DNA from: Bacteroidia bacterium
GTDB taxonomy: Bacteria; Bacteroidota; Bacteroidia; Cytophagales; Cyclobacteriaceae
Assembly (NCBI GenBank): GCA_030432655.1
Contig: JAUILA010000039.1
Coordinates: forward strand, 1 to 35,856
Direction of reading: 5' to 3'
Length of the DNA: 35,856 bases
Under the pieces are notes generated by a model, which was given only the letters and a program-made list of their open reading frames with translations, ran no database searches and was not told the DNA's origin. This document shows, piece by piece, positions 22,952 through 30,753 of the stretch. Made by a program: the position numbers and the translations under genes. How positions within the stretch are numbered: position 1 is the first letter of the stretch; every line of letters begins with the position of its first letter.

Positions 22952-24799
22952 ATGGCAAAACGAAAAGCAAGGGGGCCGTTAAACCCTGAAGAGAAAAGGA
23001 GACTCTCAAAAGAAAATCTTAATAAACTGTTCCGGATATTCAGTTATGTCCGGACCTACAAGTGGTTCTTTGTTATGGGAATGCTGAGCCTGCTATTCAG
23101 TAGTACCATCCTGCTGGCTTTTCCCTACCTGGCCGGTAAACTTGTCGATGTGGCCGACGGGAAAACCTGGGAATTACCACAAATTGCTTCACTTCTGTCC
23201 GGCGTTACCGGGGAATCATCCTATCAAATGTCGGTGACGGGAATTGCTATTCTGCTGTTTGCCATTTTGTTTGTTCAGGGATTCTTTTCGTTTTTCCGGG
23301 TCTATTTCTTCGCGCAGGTTAATGAGCGGGCCATGGCCGATTTGCGTCGGGATGTGTACAGCAAAATGATCTCCCTCCCCATGACTTTTTTCGACAAGCG
23401 TAGGGTGGGTGAGCTTATCAGCCGGATCACATCGGATGTATCCATGCTGCAGGATACTTTCTCCGTGACGCTCGCCGAATTATTCCGACAGGTTGCCACA
23501 TTGGTAATCGGAACTGCCATAATATTTTTTATGGCTCCTCAGCTCACGCTGTTCATGCTGCTTACATTTCCTGTACTGGTTATCGCTGCTCTTGTTTTCG
23601 GGAATTTTATCCGCAAATTGTCAAGAACTGCCCAGGACAAACTGGCCGAGGCAAATATCATTGTAGAAGAAACCCTTCAGTCCGTAACGGTTGTCAAATC
23701 TTTCACTAACGAACTTTTTGAAATTGACCGCTATAAAAGATCCCTGGACATGCTCGTCAGGGTGGCATTGAAATCAGCGCGTTATCGCGGTGTCTTCATC
23801 TCATTTATCATTTTTGTATTACTGGGAGGTATAGTGGGACTTATGTGGTACGGGGCATCGCTGGTCCAGGATGGTACCATGGAAAGCGGTGAATTACTCA
23901 GTTTCGTGCTGTATACCGGCTTTATCGGCGGATCCATCGCCGGTCTGGGCGACATTTACGGACAAATTCAGCGGGCCATCGGAGCTTCTGAACGGGTAAT
24001 TGAAATTATCGGGGAGAATGCAGAGCCAAGTCATGAGCGAAGTGGTAAAAAGATCGCCCTGGGAGATATCGTTTTTAACAAAGTAACGTTTGCCTATCCA
24101 ACTCGGAAAGAGCTCAACGTGCTCCATGAACTTGATTTTTCCATCCGGCCGGGAGAAAAGGTGGCACTAGTGGGCCCGAGCGGGGCAGGCAAATCCACCA
24201 TTATCCAACTGATTATGCGCTTTTATCAGGCCGATTCAGGTCTGATTTCGGTTGGTGATCAACGTATTGAAGACTTTGACCTTACAACATACCGGGAGAA
24301 TGTTGGTATCGTTCCCCAGGAAGTTATCCTGTTTGGCGGAACAATCCGGGAAAATATCGCCTATGGTAACCCGGACGCCGACCAGGAGGCTATTGATGAT
24401 GCGGCACGTAAGGCAAATGCTATGGAATTTATAGAGCGCTTCCCTGAGGGAATGAACACGATAGTCGGAGAAAGAGGGGTTAAGCTGTCTGGAGGTCAGC
24501 GGCAGCGTATCGCTATTGCACGGGCCATCCTGAAAGACCCTTCTCTGCTAATCCTGGATGAAGCTACCAGTTCGCTGGATGCAGAGTCCGAATCACTGGT
24601 CCAGGAAGCCCTGGAAAAACTCATGAAGGGACGGACTTCCATTATTATTGCCCACCGTCTCTCCACGATAAGAAAGGTAGACAGGATCTTTGTCCTGAAA
24701 GAAGGCCGCATAGTTGAGTCAGGCGATCATCAAACACTTTCTGCGAGGAAAGATGGTCTTTACCGTAACCTGGTGGAGTTACAGCTCCAAATGAACTGA
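22952..24799 (+). CDS. ABC exporter, MsbA-like half-transporter
   Basis: This 615-residue protein joins a six-helix transmembrane domain (about 35-340) to an ATPase domain (about 370-610), so it acts as a homodimer. Walker A is GPSGAGKST (about 408-416), the Q-loop is in IVPQEVILFGG, the signature is LSGGQRQR (about 512-519), Walker B is LLILDEATSSLD and the H-loop is IIAHRLSTI. The closest well-known types are MsbA (lipid A flippase) and multidrug exporters such as BmrA; the cargo cannot be told from sequence. A Fur-family gene with its own promoter follows 54 bases later, so the two need not be linked in function. Confidence 0.92.
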   Translation: MAKRKARGPLNPEEKRRLSKENLNKLFRIFSYVRTYKWFFVMGMLSLLFSSTILLAFPYLAGKLVDVADGKTWELPQIASLLSGVTGESSYQMSVTGIAILLFAILFVQGFFSFFRVYFFAQVNERAMADLRRDVYSKMISLPMTFFDKRRVGELISRITSDVSMLQDTFSVTLAELFRQVATLVIGTAIIFFMAPQLTLFMLLTFPVLVIAALVFGNFIRKLSRTAQDKLAEANIIVEETLQSVTVVKSFTNELFEIDRYKRSLDMLVRVALKSARYRGVFISFIIFVLLGGIVGLMWYGASLVQDGTMESGELLSFVLYTGFIGGSIAGLGDIYGQIQRAIGASERVIEIIGENAEPSHERSGKKIALGDIVFNKVTFAYPTRKELNVLHELDFSIRPGEKVALVGPSGAGKSTIIQLIMRFYQADSGLISVGDQRIEDFDLTTYRENVGIVPQEVILFGGTIRENIAYGNPDADQEAIDDAARKANAMEFIERFPEGMNTIVGERGVKLSGGQRQRIAIARAILKDPSLLILDEATSSLDAESESLVQEALEKLMKGRTSIIIAHRLSTIRKVDRIFVLKEGRIVESGDHQTLSARKDGLYRNLVELQLQMN

Positions 24800-24815
24800 C
24801 CGCCTTTTCCCAATG

Positions 24816-24846
24816 TTGGAAGGGAAACCGGATGTAATTATTTTTG
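24816..24846 (+). promoter_or_regulatory. Promoter of the Fur-family gene, close match to consensus
   Basis: TTG at 24816-24818, a 20-base spacer and TATTTTTG at 24839-24846 match TTG-N20-TAnnTTTG fully. The box ends only 7 bases before the ATG at 24854, so the transcript should be leaderless or nearly so. Confidence 0.7.
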
Positions 24847-24853
24847 ATAAATT

Positions 24854-25270
24854 ATGAACTCAGCTCCCGATATTCTACGGACCTACAAGCTCAAATCAAC
24901 CTCGACCCGAGAAGAAGTTCTTTCCCTGCTTCTCGAAAACGATCATGCCCTTTCCCATGCAGATCTTGAACGGGAAATGACAACGGATTGTGACCGGGTT
25001 ACGCTTTACAGGACATTAAAAACTTTTCAGGAAAAAGGGTTGATTCATAAGGTGTTGGATGACAACGGCCTTACCAAATATGCTCCCTGCACGGCCTGCA
25101 CCAAAGAAAACCATAAACACGAACACGTACATTTTAAGTGCGAAATTTGTGGAAATACCGTATGTCTTGAGAATGTACAGATTCCTGTCATGAAACTACC
25201 TAATGGTTTCGTTGCGGAGGAAAAGAATATCCTGATCACAGGGATATGTAATATTTGTAATAAAAAATAA
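24854..25270 (+). CDS. Fur-family metal-responsive transcriptional regulator
   Basis: This 138-residue repressor has a winged-helix DNA-binding half (about 10-85, with STREEVLSLLLEN and DCDRVTLYRTLKTFQEKGLI) and a metal-binding dimer half. The second half has the His-rich KENHKHEHVHF, then CEICG, and a closing GICNICNKK; the two CxxC pairs would bind structural zinc. Which metal it senses (iron, zinc, manganese or peroxide through iron) cannot be told. A feoB gene is at the far end of the window and a TerC-family gene follows directly, so a role in iron or manganese control is possible but inferred. Confidence 0.92.
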   Translation: MNSAPDILRTYKLKSTSTREEVLSLLLENDHALSHADLEREMTTDCDRVTLYRTLKTFQEKGLIHKVLDDNGLTKYAPCTACTKENHKHEHVHFKCEICGNTVCLENVQIPVMKLPNGFVAEEKNILITGICNICNKK

Positions 25271-25343
25271 ATTTTTCCGGGTTACTAAAGTTCCTGTTTC
25301 TGAATAAAGATTGAGCCTGATAAAGTACAGTGAATAATTTTAG

Positions 25344-25351
25344 TATTTTTG
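25344..25351 (+). promoter_or_regulatory. -7 box for the terC-family gene
   Basis: TATTTTTG matches TAnnTTTG exactly. It would give a leader of about 53 bases before the ATG at 25411. No TTG lies at the normal distance upstream. Confidence 0.4.
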
Positions 25352-25382
25352 GCTCAGCCAGCTTTGGGTTGGTTTAATTGAC

Positions 25383-25403
25383 ATGACAAAACGCCACGTG
25401 TAG
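25383..25403 (+). other. Possible short upstream reading frame before terC
   Basis: In the leader of the terC-family gene there is a six-codon frame, ATG to TAG, encoding MTKRHV. It ends 7 bases before the terC ATG. It may be chance, or a translated leader that affects terC expression. Confidence 0.25.
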
Positions 25404-25410
25404 AACTGGA

Positions 25411-26385
25411 ATGACTACATCCTTATTCGGCAACACCAATGAATCCCTCCTTTTTGGGCTCTTTGGCGCCATTATTGTCCTATTTCTAATCATCGATCTC
25501 GGTGTATTCAACCGGAGTGCACACCGCATTTCCACGAAAAACGCCTTGTATCAATCGATTTTCTGGGTGGCCATCTCCGTTGGTTTTGGTTATCTGATTT
25601 ACGAATTCGATGGTGGAACCGAAGCATCCCTGGAGTTTTTCAGCGCCTACTTAACCGAATACGCGCTTTCAGTAGATAATATTTTCGTAATCCTGCTGAT
25701 TTTACGGTATTTCAAAGTTTCCGAAATTCACTATCACCGTATTCTCTTCTGGGGAATTCTGGGAGCCATAGTCTTCAGGGCAATTTTCATCTTTCTGGGA
25801 GCCTACCTCATTGGTCAGTTTCACTGGATCCTCTACGCGTTTGGTGTATTCCTGATGTATTCAGGTATCAAAATTTTCTTTGAGGATGAAGACAACGAAA
25901 TAGACCCGGAAAAGAATCCTGTTCTCCGCTTTGCGCGGAAATATCTTCGGATTCTGCCGGGAGAATACGACGGTAAGTTTATCGTAAGGAAGCAAGGCAC
26001 GATGTTTTTTACGTCGCTGTTCCTCGTCATCCTGCTTATCGAAACGACCGACCTGATATTTGCCGTGGACAGTATCCCTGCCGCATTCGCTATTACTCAA
26101 AACGAATTCCTGATCTACACGTCCAATATATTTGCGGTACTCGGACTTCGCGCGAAGTTTTTCCTTCTTGCAGGTATCATCGATAAGTTTTACCTGTTGC
26201 AGCGTGGATTGTCCATCATTCTCATATTTATCGGCGGTAAAATGCTGCTGGAAATGTTCGATGTGGAAATAAGTACTGCCATCTCATTTGCCGTGATCAT
26301 CGTGACCCTGACTGGTTCGATCATCATGTCCATCCTCGTGCCGCAGGAATCCAAGGCGTCTACGCCCGGGAAGGAGCTGGAATAG
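25411..26385 (+). CDS. TerC/Alx-family integral membrane protein
   Basis: This 324-residue protein has about nine membrane helices and the two acidic TerC signatures: YLTEYALSVDNIFVILLI near the N-terminus and ETTDLIFAVDSIPAAF in the middle. The Asp and Glu in these helices are thought to line a metal path. TerC/Alx proteins are linked to manganese export and loading of secreted metalloenzymes and, in some bacteria, to tellurite resistance. A charged loop (FEDEDNEIDPEK) sits between. It follows the Fur-family gene by 140 bases on the same strand and has its own -7 box. Its 3' end overlaps the convergent aminotransferase gene by 26 bases. Confidence 0.92.
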   Translation: MTTSLFGNTNESLLFGLFGAIIVLFLIIDLGVFNRSAHRISTKNALYQSIFWVAISVGFGYLIYEFDGGTEASLEFFSAYLTEYALSVDNIFVILLILRYFKVSEIHYHRILFWGILGAIVFRAIFIFLGAYLIGQFHWILYAFGVFLMYSGIKIFFEDEDNEIDPEKNPVLRFARKYLRILPGEYDGKFIVRKQGTMFFTSLFLVILLIETTDLIFAVDSIPAAFAITQNEFLIYTSNIFAVLGLRAKFFLLAGIIDKFYLLQRGLSIILIFIGGKMLLEMFDVEISTAISFAVIIVTLTGSIIMSILVPQESKASTPGKELE

Positions 26386-27271
26386 GTACTCCCTGCGACT
26401 CCGTCAGCTTTCTGTACAAGCGCTGAACGGAGGTGGTTATATCACCTGCCTCGCCATTGCCGATCTGTCTTCCGTCAATCTTAAGAACGGGAGTAAGTTC
26501 GCCCATTGTCCCTGTCACGAAACATTCCTCTGATGTATACATCTCTGATATGGATATCCTTTTTTCACGAATTGGAATGTCATTCTCTTCGCACAAACTA
26601 ATCACTTTTCCTCGCGTAATTCCCGGCAGACAACTGTCTGCAAACGGGGTAAAAACCTCTCCGCGCTTCACAAAAAATATGTTGGTGGCATTAGTCTCCG
26701 AAACAAACCCGTCCACATCCAGCATAACCGCATCCTGAACCCCTGCAAGATTGGCTTCAATCTTGGCAAGGATATTATTTATCAGATTATTGTGGTGGAT
26801 TTTTGAATCCACACACTGGGGTGAGTTTCTCCGGATGGATGACGTTATCAGGGAAATACCTGAGGCATCATAGACCGGTTTCTTCCATTCTGCCAGTACA
26901 ATCAGAGAGCATCCTTTCGTATTGAATTCCGGAGACATGCCGCTGGTAAGCTTTTCCCCACGGGTAAGGGTGAGGCGGATATGCGCCTCATCATACATTT
27001 CATTAGCATGAAGGGTACTGAAAACTGCCTGTCGGATTTCTTCCTTATCTGGTATCCCCGCAAAAGCCATTGCATGGGCACTGTCCATCAGTCGCTGAAG
27101 GTGCTCTTCAAACATGAACACCCGGTTATCATAAATACGAAGGCCTTCCCATACGGCATCACCACCCTGCACCACACTGTCAAAAACGGAAACCCGCGCT
27201 TCATCACGTGGTACGATCTTTCCATTGACATAGACTTTTATGTGTTCATTTCTCTGATCAGGTAATTTCAT
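26360..27271 (-). CDS. Class IV PLP aminotransferase (branched-chain / D-amino-acid type)
   Basis: This 303-residue protein has the class IV fold. The PLP lysine is K157 in DSKIHHNNLINNIL, the PLP-side Glu is E192 in FVSETNATNIFFV, and CLPGITRGKV (214-223) forms the phosphate-binding loop. It fits the IlvE/D-amino-acid transaminase/aminodeoxychorismate lyase superfamily; the specific substrate is open. I start at ATG 27269-27271. The upstream gene stops at TGA 27271-27273, giving TGATG, a one-base stop-start overlap that implies coupled translation. That partner is the sulfotransferase-like protein. I recall the same two domains fused in plant branched-chain-aminotransferase-like proteins. 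Confidence 0.88.
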   Translation of the reverse strand: MKLPDQRNEHIKVYVNGKIVPRDEARVSVFDSVVQGGDAVWEGLRIYDNRVFMFEEHLQRLMDSAHAMAFAGIPDKEEIRQAVFSTLHANEMYDEAHIRLTLTRGEKLTSGMSPEFNTKGCSLIVLAEWKKPVYDASGISLITSSIRRNSPQCVDSKIHHNNLINNILAKIEANLAGVQDAVMLDVDGFVSETNATNIFFVKRGEVFTPFADSCLPGITRGKVISLCEENDIPIREKRISISEMYTSEECFVTGTMGELTPVLKIDGRQIGNGEAGDITTSVQRLYRKLTESQGVPIPAPSRA

Positions 27272-27987
27272 CAATAGCTAAGTTTATACGTTTTAAGTTC
27301 ATTGTAATATGGCTGGCATTCTTCCAGTAATTCCTGCAAATCAGCTGGCACATGAGAATGACCTGGTTTCCAGGGATTAAACCCTGTCGAATTATGGACC
27401 TGATCATACCAGTACCTGGCCCATATGCCATCTTCCGGTATCGGTCCGGCCGGCCACTCGAGCATATTATCATTAAATGGAATTCCAATGGCGTCACATA
27501 AACGGTCAAGCATACCAGCAGGATTCCTGAGAATATCTGCGCCTTCTATAACCACCGGTTCCTTGCCTGCTTTCTTTACTTTTCGGAGAATTTCCATTTG
27601 CCCGGGCAGACCGGTATCCCGGATACCCGGTTTTTCCAGCACTTTCGCCAGGGAGGGGAGCATGTCCCGCGGATCGCGTATCAGGAAAACCGGTACAGGC
27701 TCGTCGTACCATTCGTCGTTAAGATCCAGGGCGTGGTGCCCCATATTTTTGAGGAAAACGGTTGAATTCTCCGCGGCCTCCTTGCATTCATTCCATACCA
27801 CTTCCGGATTTGTCTCCATTGATTCCAGGATCTCATCCCGTCCGGGATGTGAAACACCAGTGACCTTAAGGTAATGACCGTAAAGTGGCTCATCCACGAC
27901 TTTCATATCTTCCCGGCGGGAGAATGAATACATCATGGCCGTGGAAATATTCCTTGGGCCTGACCAGAGCGAAATGATTTTTGCCAT
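27271..27987 (-). CDS. Sulfotransferase-like P-loop protein, coupled to class IV aminotransferase
   Basis: This 238-residue protein has a sulfotransferase fold outline. Near the N-terminus WSGPRNIST (8-16) stands where the PAPS 5'-phosphosulfate loop (PRSGST type) is expected. VFLIRDPRDMLPSL (100-113), with R104 and S112, matches the 3'-phosphate motif. Further features are VVDEPLYGHYL, MGHHAL (H84, H85) and GPIPEDGIWARYWY (171-184). The last motif and VVDEPLY resemble the N-terminal part of plant branched-chain-aminotransferase-like proteins. Whether it binds PAPS is unproven, because the loop lacks the usual GST order. Gene order is this gene first, then the aminotransferase, with a one-base overlap. 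A TAGTTTTA box lies upstream. Confidence 0.82.
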   Translation of the reverse strand: MAKIISLWSGPRNISTAMMYSFSRREDMKVVDEPLYGHYLKVTGVSHPGRDEILESMETNPEVVWNECKEAAENSTVFLKNMGHHALDLNDEWYDEPVPVFLIRDPRDMLPSLAKVLEKPGIRDTGLPGQMEILRKVKKAGKEPVVIEGADILRNPAGMLDRLCDAIGIPFNDNMLEWPAGPIPEDGIWARYWYDQVHNSTGFNPWKPGHSHVPADLQELLEECQPYYNELKTYKLSY

Positions 27988-27995
27988 AGAGGTCC

Positions 27996-28003
27996 TAAAA
28001 CTA
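27996..28003 (-). promoter_or_regulatory. Candidate -7 box for the sulfotransferase-aminotransferase operon
   Basis: On the minus strand this is TAGTTTTA (7 of 8 to TAnnTTTG), ending 8 bases before the ATG at 27985-27987. No clear TTG is at the usual distance. Confidence 0.35.
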
Positions 28004-28053
28004 CAAAATTTGATGAAGCCTGGGAATAACCGCTCTCTGGTTAAGCCATGTTA

Positions 28054-28084
28054 TTGCAAACATTTTTCAATATGTCTAAATTTC
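28054..28084 (+). promoter_or_regulatory. Promoter of the RCK potassium channel gene
   Basis: TTG at 28054-28056, 20 bases, then TAAATTTC at 28077-28084 (7 of 8). The box ends 4 bases before the ATG at 28089, which predicts a leaderless transcript or a start inside the frame. Confidence 0.45.
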
Positions 28085-28088
28085 CACC

Positions 28089-29099
28089 ATGCACCGCTCC
28101 CTTAAACGACTGATATTCGCACTAATTTTATTGCTGACAAGTATGGTAGTGGGAACCATCGGGTATATGGTGCTCGAAGATTTTACCCTTGTGGATGCAG
28201 CCTATATGTCGGTCATTACATTTTCTACAGTGGGTTTTACTGAGGTGAATCCGCTTAGTGAAACCGGCAAGATATTCACCACAGGGTACATACTTGTCAA
28301 TTTGGGTATATTCGCTTATACGGTATCAATACTTTCCTCTTTCCTGTTCGAGGGGGAATTGCAGAAGATTTTCAAAAACATTCAAACCAGCAGAGAAGTG
28401 AAAAAGTTAAAGAATCATATCATCGTTTGCGGGTATGGCCGGAATGGTGCCATGGCATGTGAGGAGCTGTATTCAACAGGGAAGGAGTTTATTATCATTG
28501 AAAGTGATGAAAAAGTTCTTGAAAGTCTGCCTGAAGGACGTAATTATATGTACATCCTGGGTAATGCAACCATGGACGAGGCATTAAATGAGGCGATGGT
28601 AAATAAGGCCAGTACCATCATAACCACCCTACCTAATGATGCAGACAACGTCTTTATCACGCTAACCGCAAAAGAATTAAATCCGCAGATCAATGTAATT
28701 TCAAAAGCCTCTGAAGCCAGTTCGGAGAAGAAACTGTATCGCGCCGGAGCTTCCCACGTTGTCATGCCTGACCGGCTCGGGGGGATGCATATGGCCAATC
28801 TGGTCACTAAGCCATATGTTATTGAATTCCTTGAATTGATCAATGGTGTCGGCGGCACGGTATTGAAACTTGAAGAGGTAAGCTTCGAAAAGCTTAAGGA
28901 TGAATACCATAATCAGACTATACAGGAACTGGATATCCGCAAGAAAACAGGGGTCACAATTATTGCATTTATGGATGATAAGGAAGGGTTCATTTTTAAT
29001 CCGCCGAGCTCCAAACAGATCGGACAGGGAGATATTCTCATCATCCTGGGAAGTCCCGAAGATTTCCAGAAATTCAGTGATATATATATGAAAATCTAA
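28089..29099 (+). CDS. Two-TM potassium channel with RCK (TrkA-N/TrkA-C) domains
   Basis: This 336-residue protein has one transmembrane helix (about 7-27), a pore helix and filter, a second helix (about 63-85), then a cytosolic Rossmann RCK domain (about 105-225) and a TrkA-C domain (about 250-335). The Rossmann loop is VCGYGRNGAMA, with the acidic ribose-binding IIESDE after it. The filter is TFSTVGFTEV (44-53): TVGF fits potassium filters, but the usual GYGD/GFGD ending is replaced by GFTE. Layout is that of MthK-like channels gated by ligands. It is a single gene, and its stop overlaps the convergent purE stop region by 4 bases. Confidence 0.9.
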   Translation: MHRSLKRLIFALILLLTSMVVGTIGYMVLEDFTLVDAAYMSVITFSTVGFTEVNPLSETGKIFTTGYILVNLGIFAYTVSILSSFLFEGELQKIFKNIQTSREVKKLKNHIIVCGYGRNGAMACEELYSTGKEFIIIESDEKVLESLPEGRNYMYILGNATMDEALNEAMVNKASTIITTLPNDADNVFITLTAKELNPQINVISKASEASSEKKLYRAGASHVVMPDRLGGMHMANLVTKPYVIEFLELINGVGGTVLKLEEVSFEKLKDEYHNQTIQELDIRKKTGVTIIAFMDDKEGFIFNPPSSKQIGQGDILIILGSPEDFQKFSDIYMKI

Positions 29100-29605
29100 T
29101 CGTCTTTTTTCCAGCCCTGCTCAACCTCCGGGATGGTGTTCATCACCTTGTCGGTCAGTCCGCCCATAAACCTTCGCAGCGCCTGGTTTACCTGCTTATC
29201 GCTGGTTCCTACAATTTTGGCAGCGAGGATACCGGCATTTTTTCCTCCGTTCAGCGCCACGGTTGCCACCGGAATCCCGGAAGGCATCTGTAGTATGGAA
29301 AGAACAGAATCCCAGCCATCAATTGAATTGCTGGATTTGACAGGAACTCCTATAACGGGCAGGGTGGTGAGGGAAGCGACCATGCCGGGGAGATGGGCTG
29401 CTCCGCCTGCGCCGGCTACAATCACTTTCAAACCTCTTTCCTCTGCAGACTCTGCATATTCAATCATCCGGTGGGGTGTCCGGTGGGCGGATACCACCGT
29501 AATTTCGAAGGGAATGCCAATCTCCTCCAGGAATAATGCGGCTTCACGCATTATCCGAAGATCCGATTTACTTCCCATGATAATTCCTACTTGCGGCGTA
29601 CTCAT
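29096..29605 (-). CDS. purE: N5-carboxyaminoimidazole ribonucleotide mutase
   Basis: This 169-residue class I PurE converts N5-CAIR to CAIR in purine synthesis. It has the phosphate-binding IIMGSKSDL near the N-terminus, the active-site SAHRTPHRM and VAGAGGAAHLPGMVAS. Length and motifs fit the bacterial mutase that works with PurK, which is the adjacent upstream gene; the two overlap by 4 bases (TCAT on the plus strand), so they are made together. It is last in a run that starts with the membrane MutS-like gene. Confidence 0.97.
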   Translation of the reverse strand: MSTPQVGIIMGSKSDLRIMREAALFLEEIGIPFEITVVSAHRTPHRMIEYAESAEERGLKVIVAGAGGAAHLPGMVASLTTLPVIGVPVKSSNSIDGWDSVLSILQMPSGIPVATVALNGGKNAGILAAKIVGTSDKQVNQALRRFMGGLTDKVMNTIPEVEQGWKKDD

Positions 29606-30750
29606 TTTTTATCAGCGATTACTTTCAAAACATTCTTAATCTTATCCACTTTTTCTTTCAACCGTCCAGTGTCATTGTCCTCAATGGTCACATGGCCCAT
29701 TTTGCGGAAGGGTTTGGTCATTTTTTTTCCGTAAAGATGGATATGAGCACCCGCTACAGACAAAACTTCTTCAAGTCCTTCGAAACGTGCAATCCCCGTA
29801 TGTCCTTCTTCGCCGAGTACATTGACCATCGCCGTGCTGCCCCGAAGTGAAGTATCTCCCAGCGGAAGATTAAAAATTGCGCGAAGGTGCTGTTCATACT
29901 GTGAGGTAACATTTCCCTCAATGGTCTGGTGGCCACTGTTATGCGGCCGTGGAGCTACTTCATTCACCAGGATTTCACCCTCTTTTGTCACAAACATTTC
30001 AACTGCCAGAATCCCGATCATATCCAGCTCTTTAATTACTTTCAAGGCAATTTTTTCTGCTTTTTCCTCAATTGGCGGATTGATCATGGCCGGGGCAAAG
30101 AGGTATTCAACCAGGTTCGCTTCGGGATGAAAGGCCATTTCTACAGGAGGAAAAACCTTAGTCTGTCCGTGTTTATTCCGTGCTACAATTACCGCGATCT
30201 CTTTATCAAAATCAATCAGGTCCTCAATGAGTCCGGGCTTATCAAATGCTTTTTTAAGATCAGATTTTTTTCGGATCACCCGCACACCGCGGCCGTCATA
30301 CCCTTCCCTGCCGAGTTTGTTTACGCATGGTAAGGATGCCTTTTTCTCAACATCCTTGCGGTCCTTTGTCAGCTTAAACGGGGCAGTAGGTATTTTGTGG
30401 GCTTTATAAAACTTTTTTTGCTCACGCTTATCCTGGATAAGCTCAATGATTTCCGGCTGTGGATATACCTCCTTCCCGGCTTTTTTCAGCGCTTTGAGCG
30501 CCTTTGTATTTACATTCTCAATTTCAATAGTAATGATATCGCAGGGCTCGGCAAATTCCATTACGGTGTCATAATCTGTCAGTTCACCTTTAGTAAATTT
30601 TGTAGCCAGTTTACTGCATGGTGCATCCTTATCGGGATCCAGAATGTGAATATCGAGGTTGAAATCCATGGCAGACTGGATCAGCATTCTCCCTAGCTGT
30701 CCTCCGCCCAGAATTCCCAATTTTCTTCGCTGAACAGAAATTTTTCCCAT
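29602..30750 (-). CDS. purK: N5-carboxyaminoimidazole ribonucleotide synthase
   Basis: This 382-residue ATP-grasp enzyme makes N5-CAIR from AIR, bicarbonate and ATP. It begins with a Rossmann-like GILGGGQLGRML, followed by the ATP-grasp core with LGREGYDGRGVRVI, IDFDKEIAVIVARN, GILAVEMFVTKEGEILVNEVAPRPHNSGH and the family-typical TSQYEQHLRAI. All segments are in normal order and length. It begins 3 bases after the stop of the HEAT-cyclophilin gene, which suggests one transcript, and overlaps purE by 4 bases. Confidence 0.97.
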   Translation of the reverse strand: MGKISVQRRKLGILGGGQLGRMLIQSAMDFNLDIHILDPDKDAPCSKLATKFTKGELTDYDTVMEFAEPCDIITIEIENVNTKALKALKKAGKEVYPQPEIIELIQDKREQKKFYKAHKIPTAPFKLTKDRKDVEKKASLPCVNKLGREGYDGRGVRVIRKKSDLKKAFDKPGLIEDLIDFDKEIAVIVARNKHGQTKVFPPVEMAFHPEANLVEYLFAPAMINPPIEEKAEKIALKVIKELDMIGILAVEMFVTKEGEILVNEVAPRPHNSGHQTIEGNVTSQYEQHLRAIFNLPLGDTSLRGSTAMVNVLGEEGHTGIARFEGLEEVLSVAGAHIHLYGKKMTKPFRKMGHVTIEDNDTGRLKEKVDKIKNVLKVIADKK

Positions 30751-30753
30751 GTC

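Noticed and set aside
24806-24827. TTTCCC/GGGAAA stem as terminator of the ABC exporter
   Set aside because: The stem has six mostly weak pairs, no T run follows, and it overlaps the -33 element of the next promoter.
25352-25410. yybP-ykoY manganese riboswitch before the terC-family gene
   Set aside because: The region is too short and lacks the conserved loops of that riboswitch.
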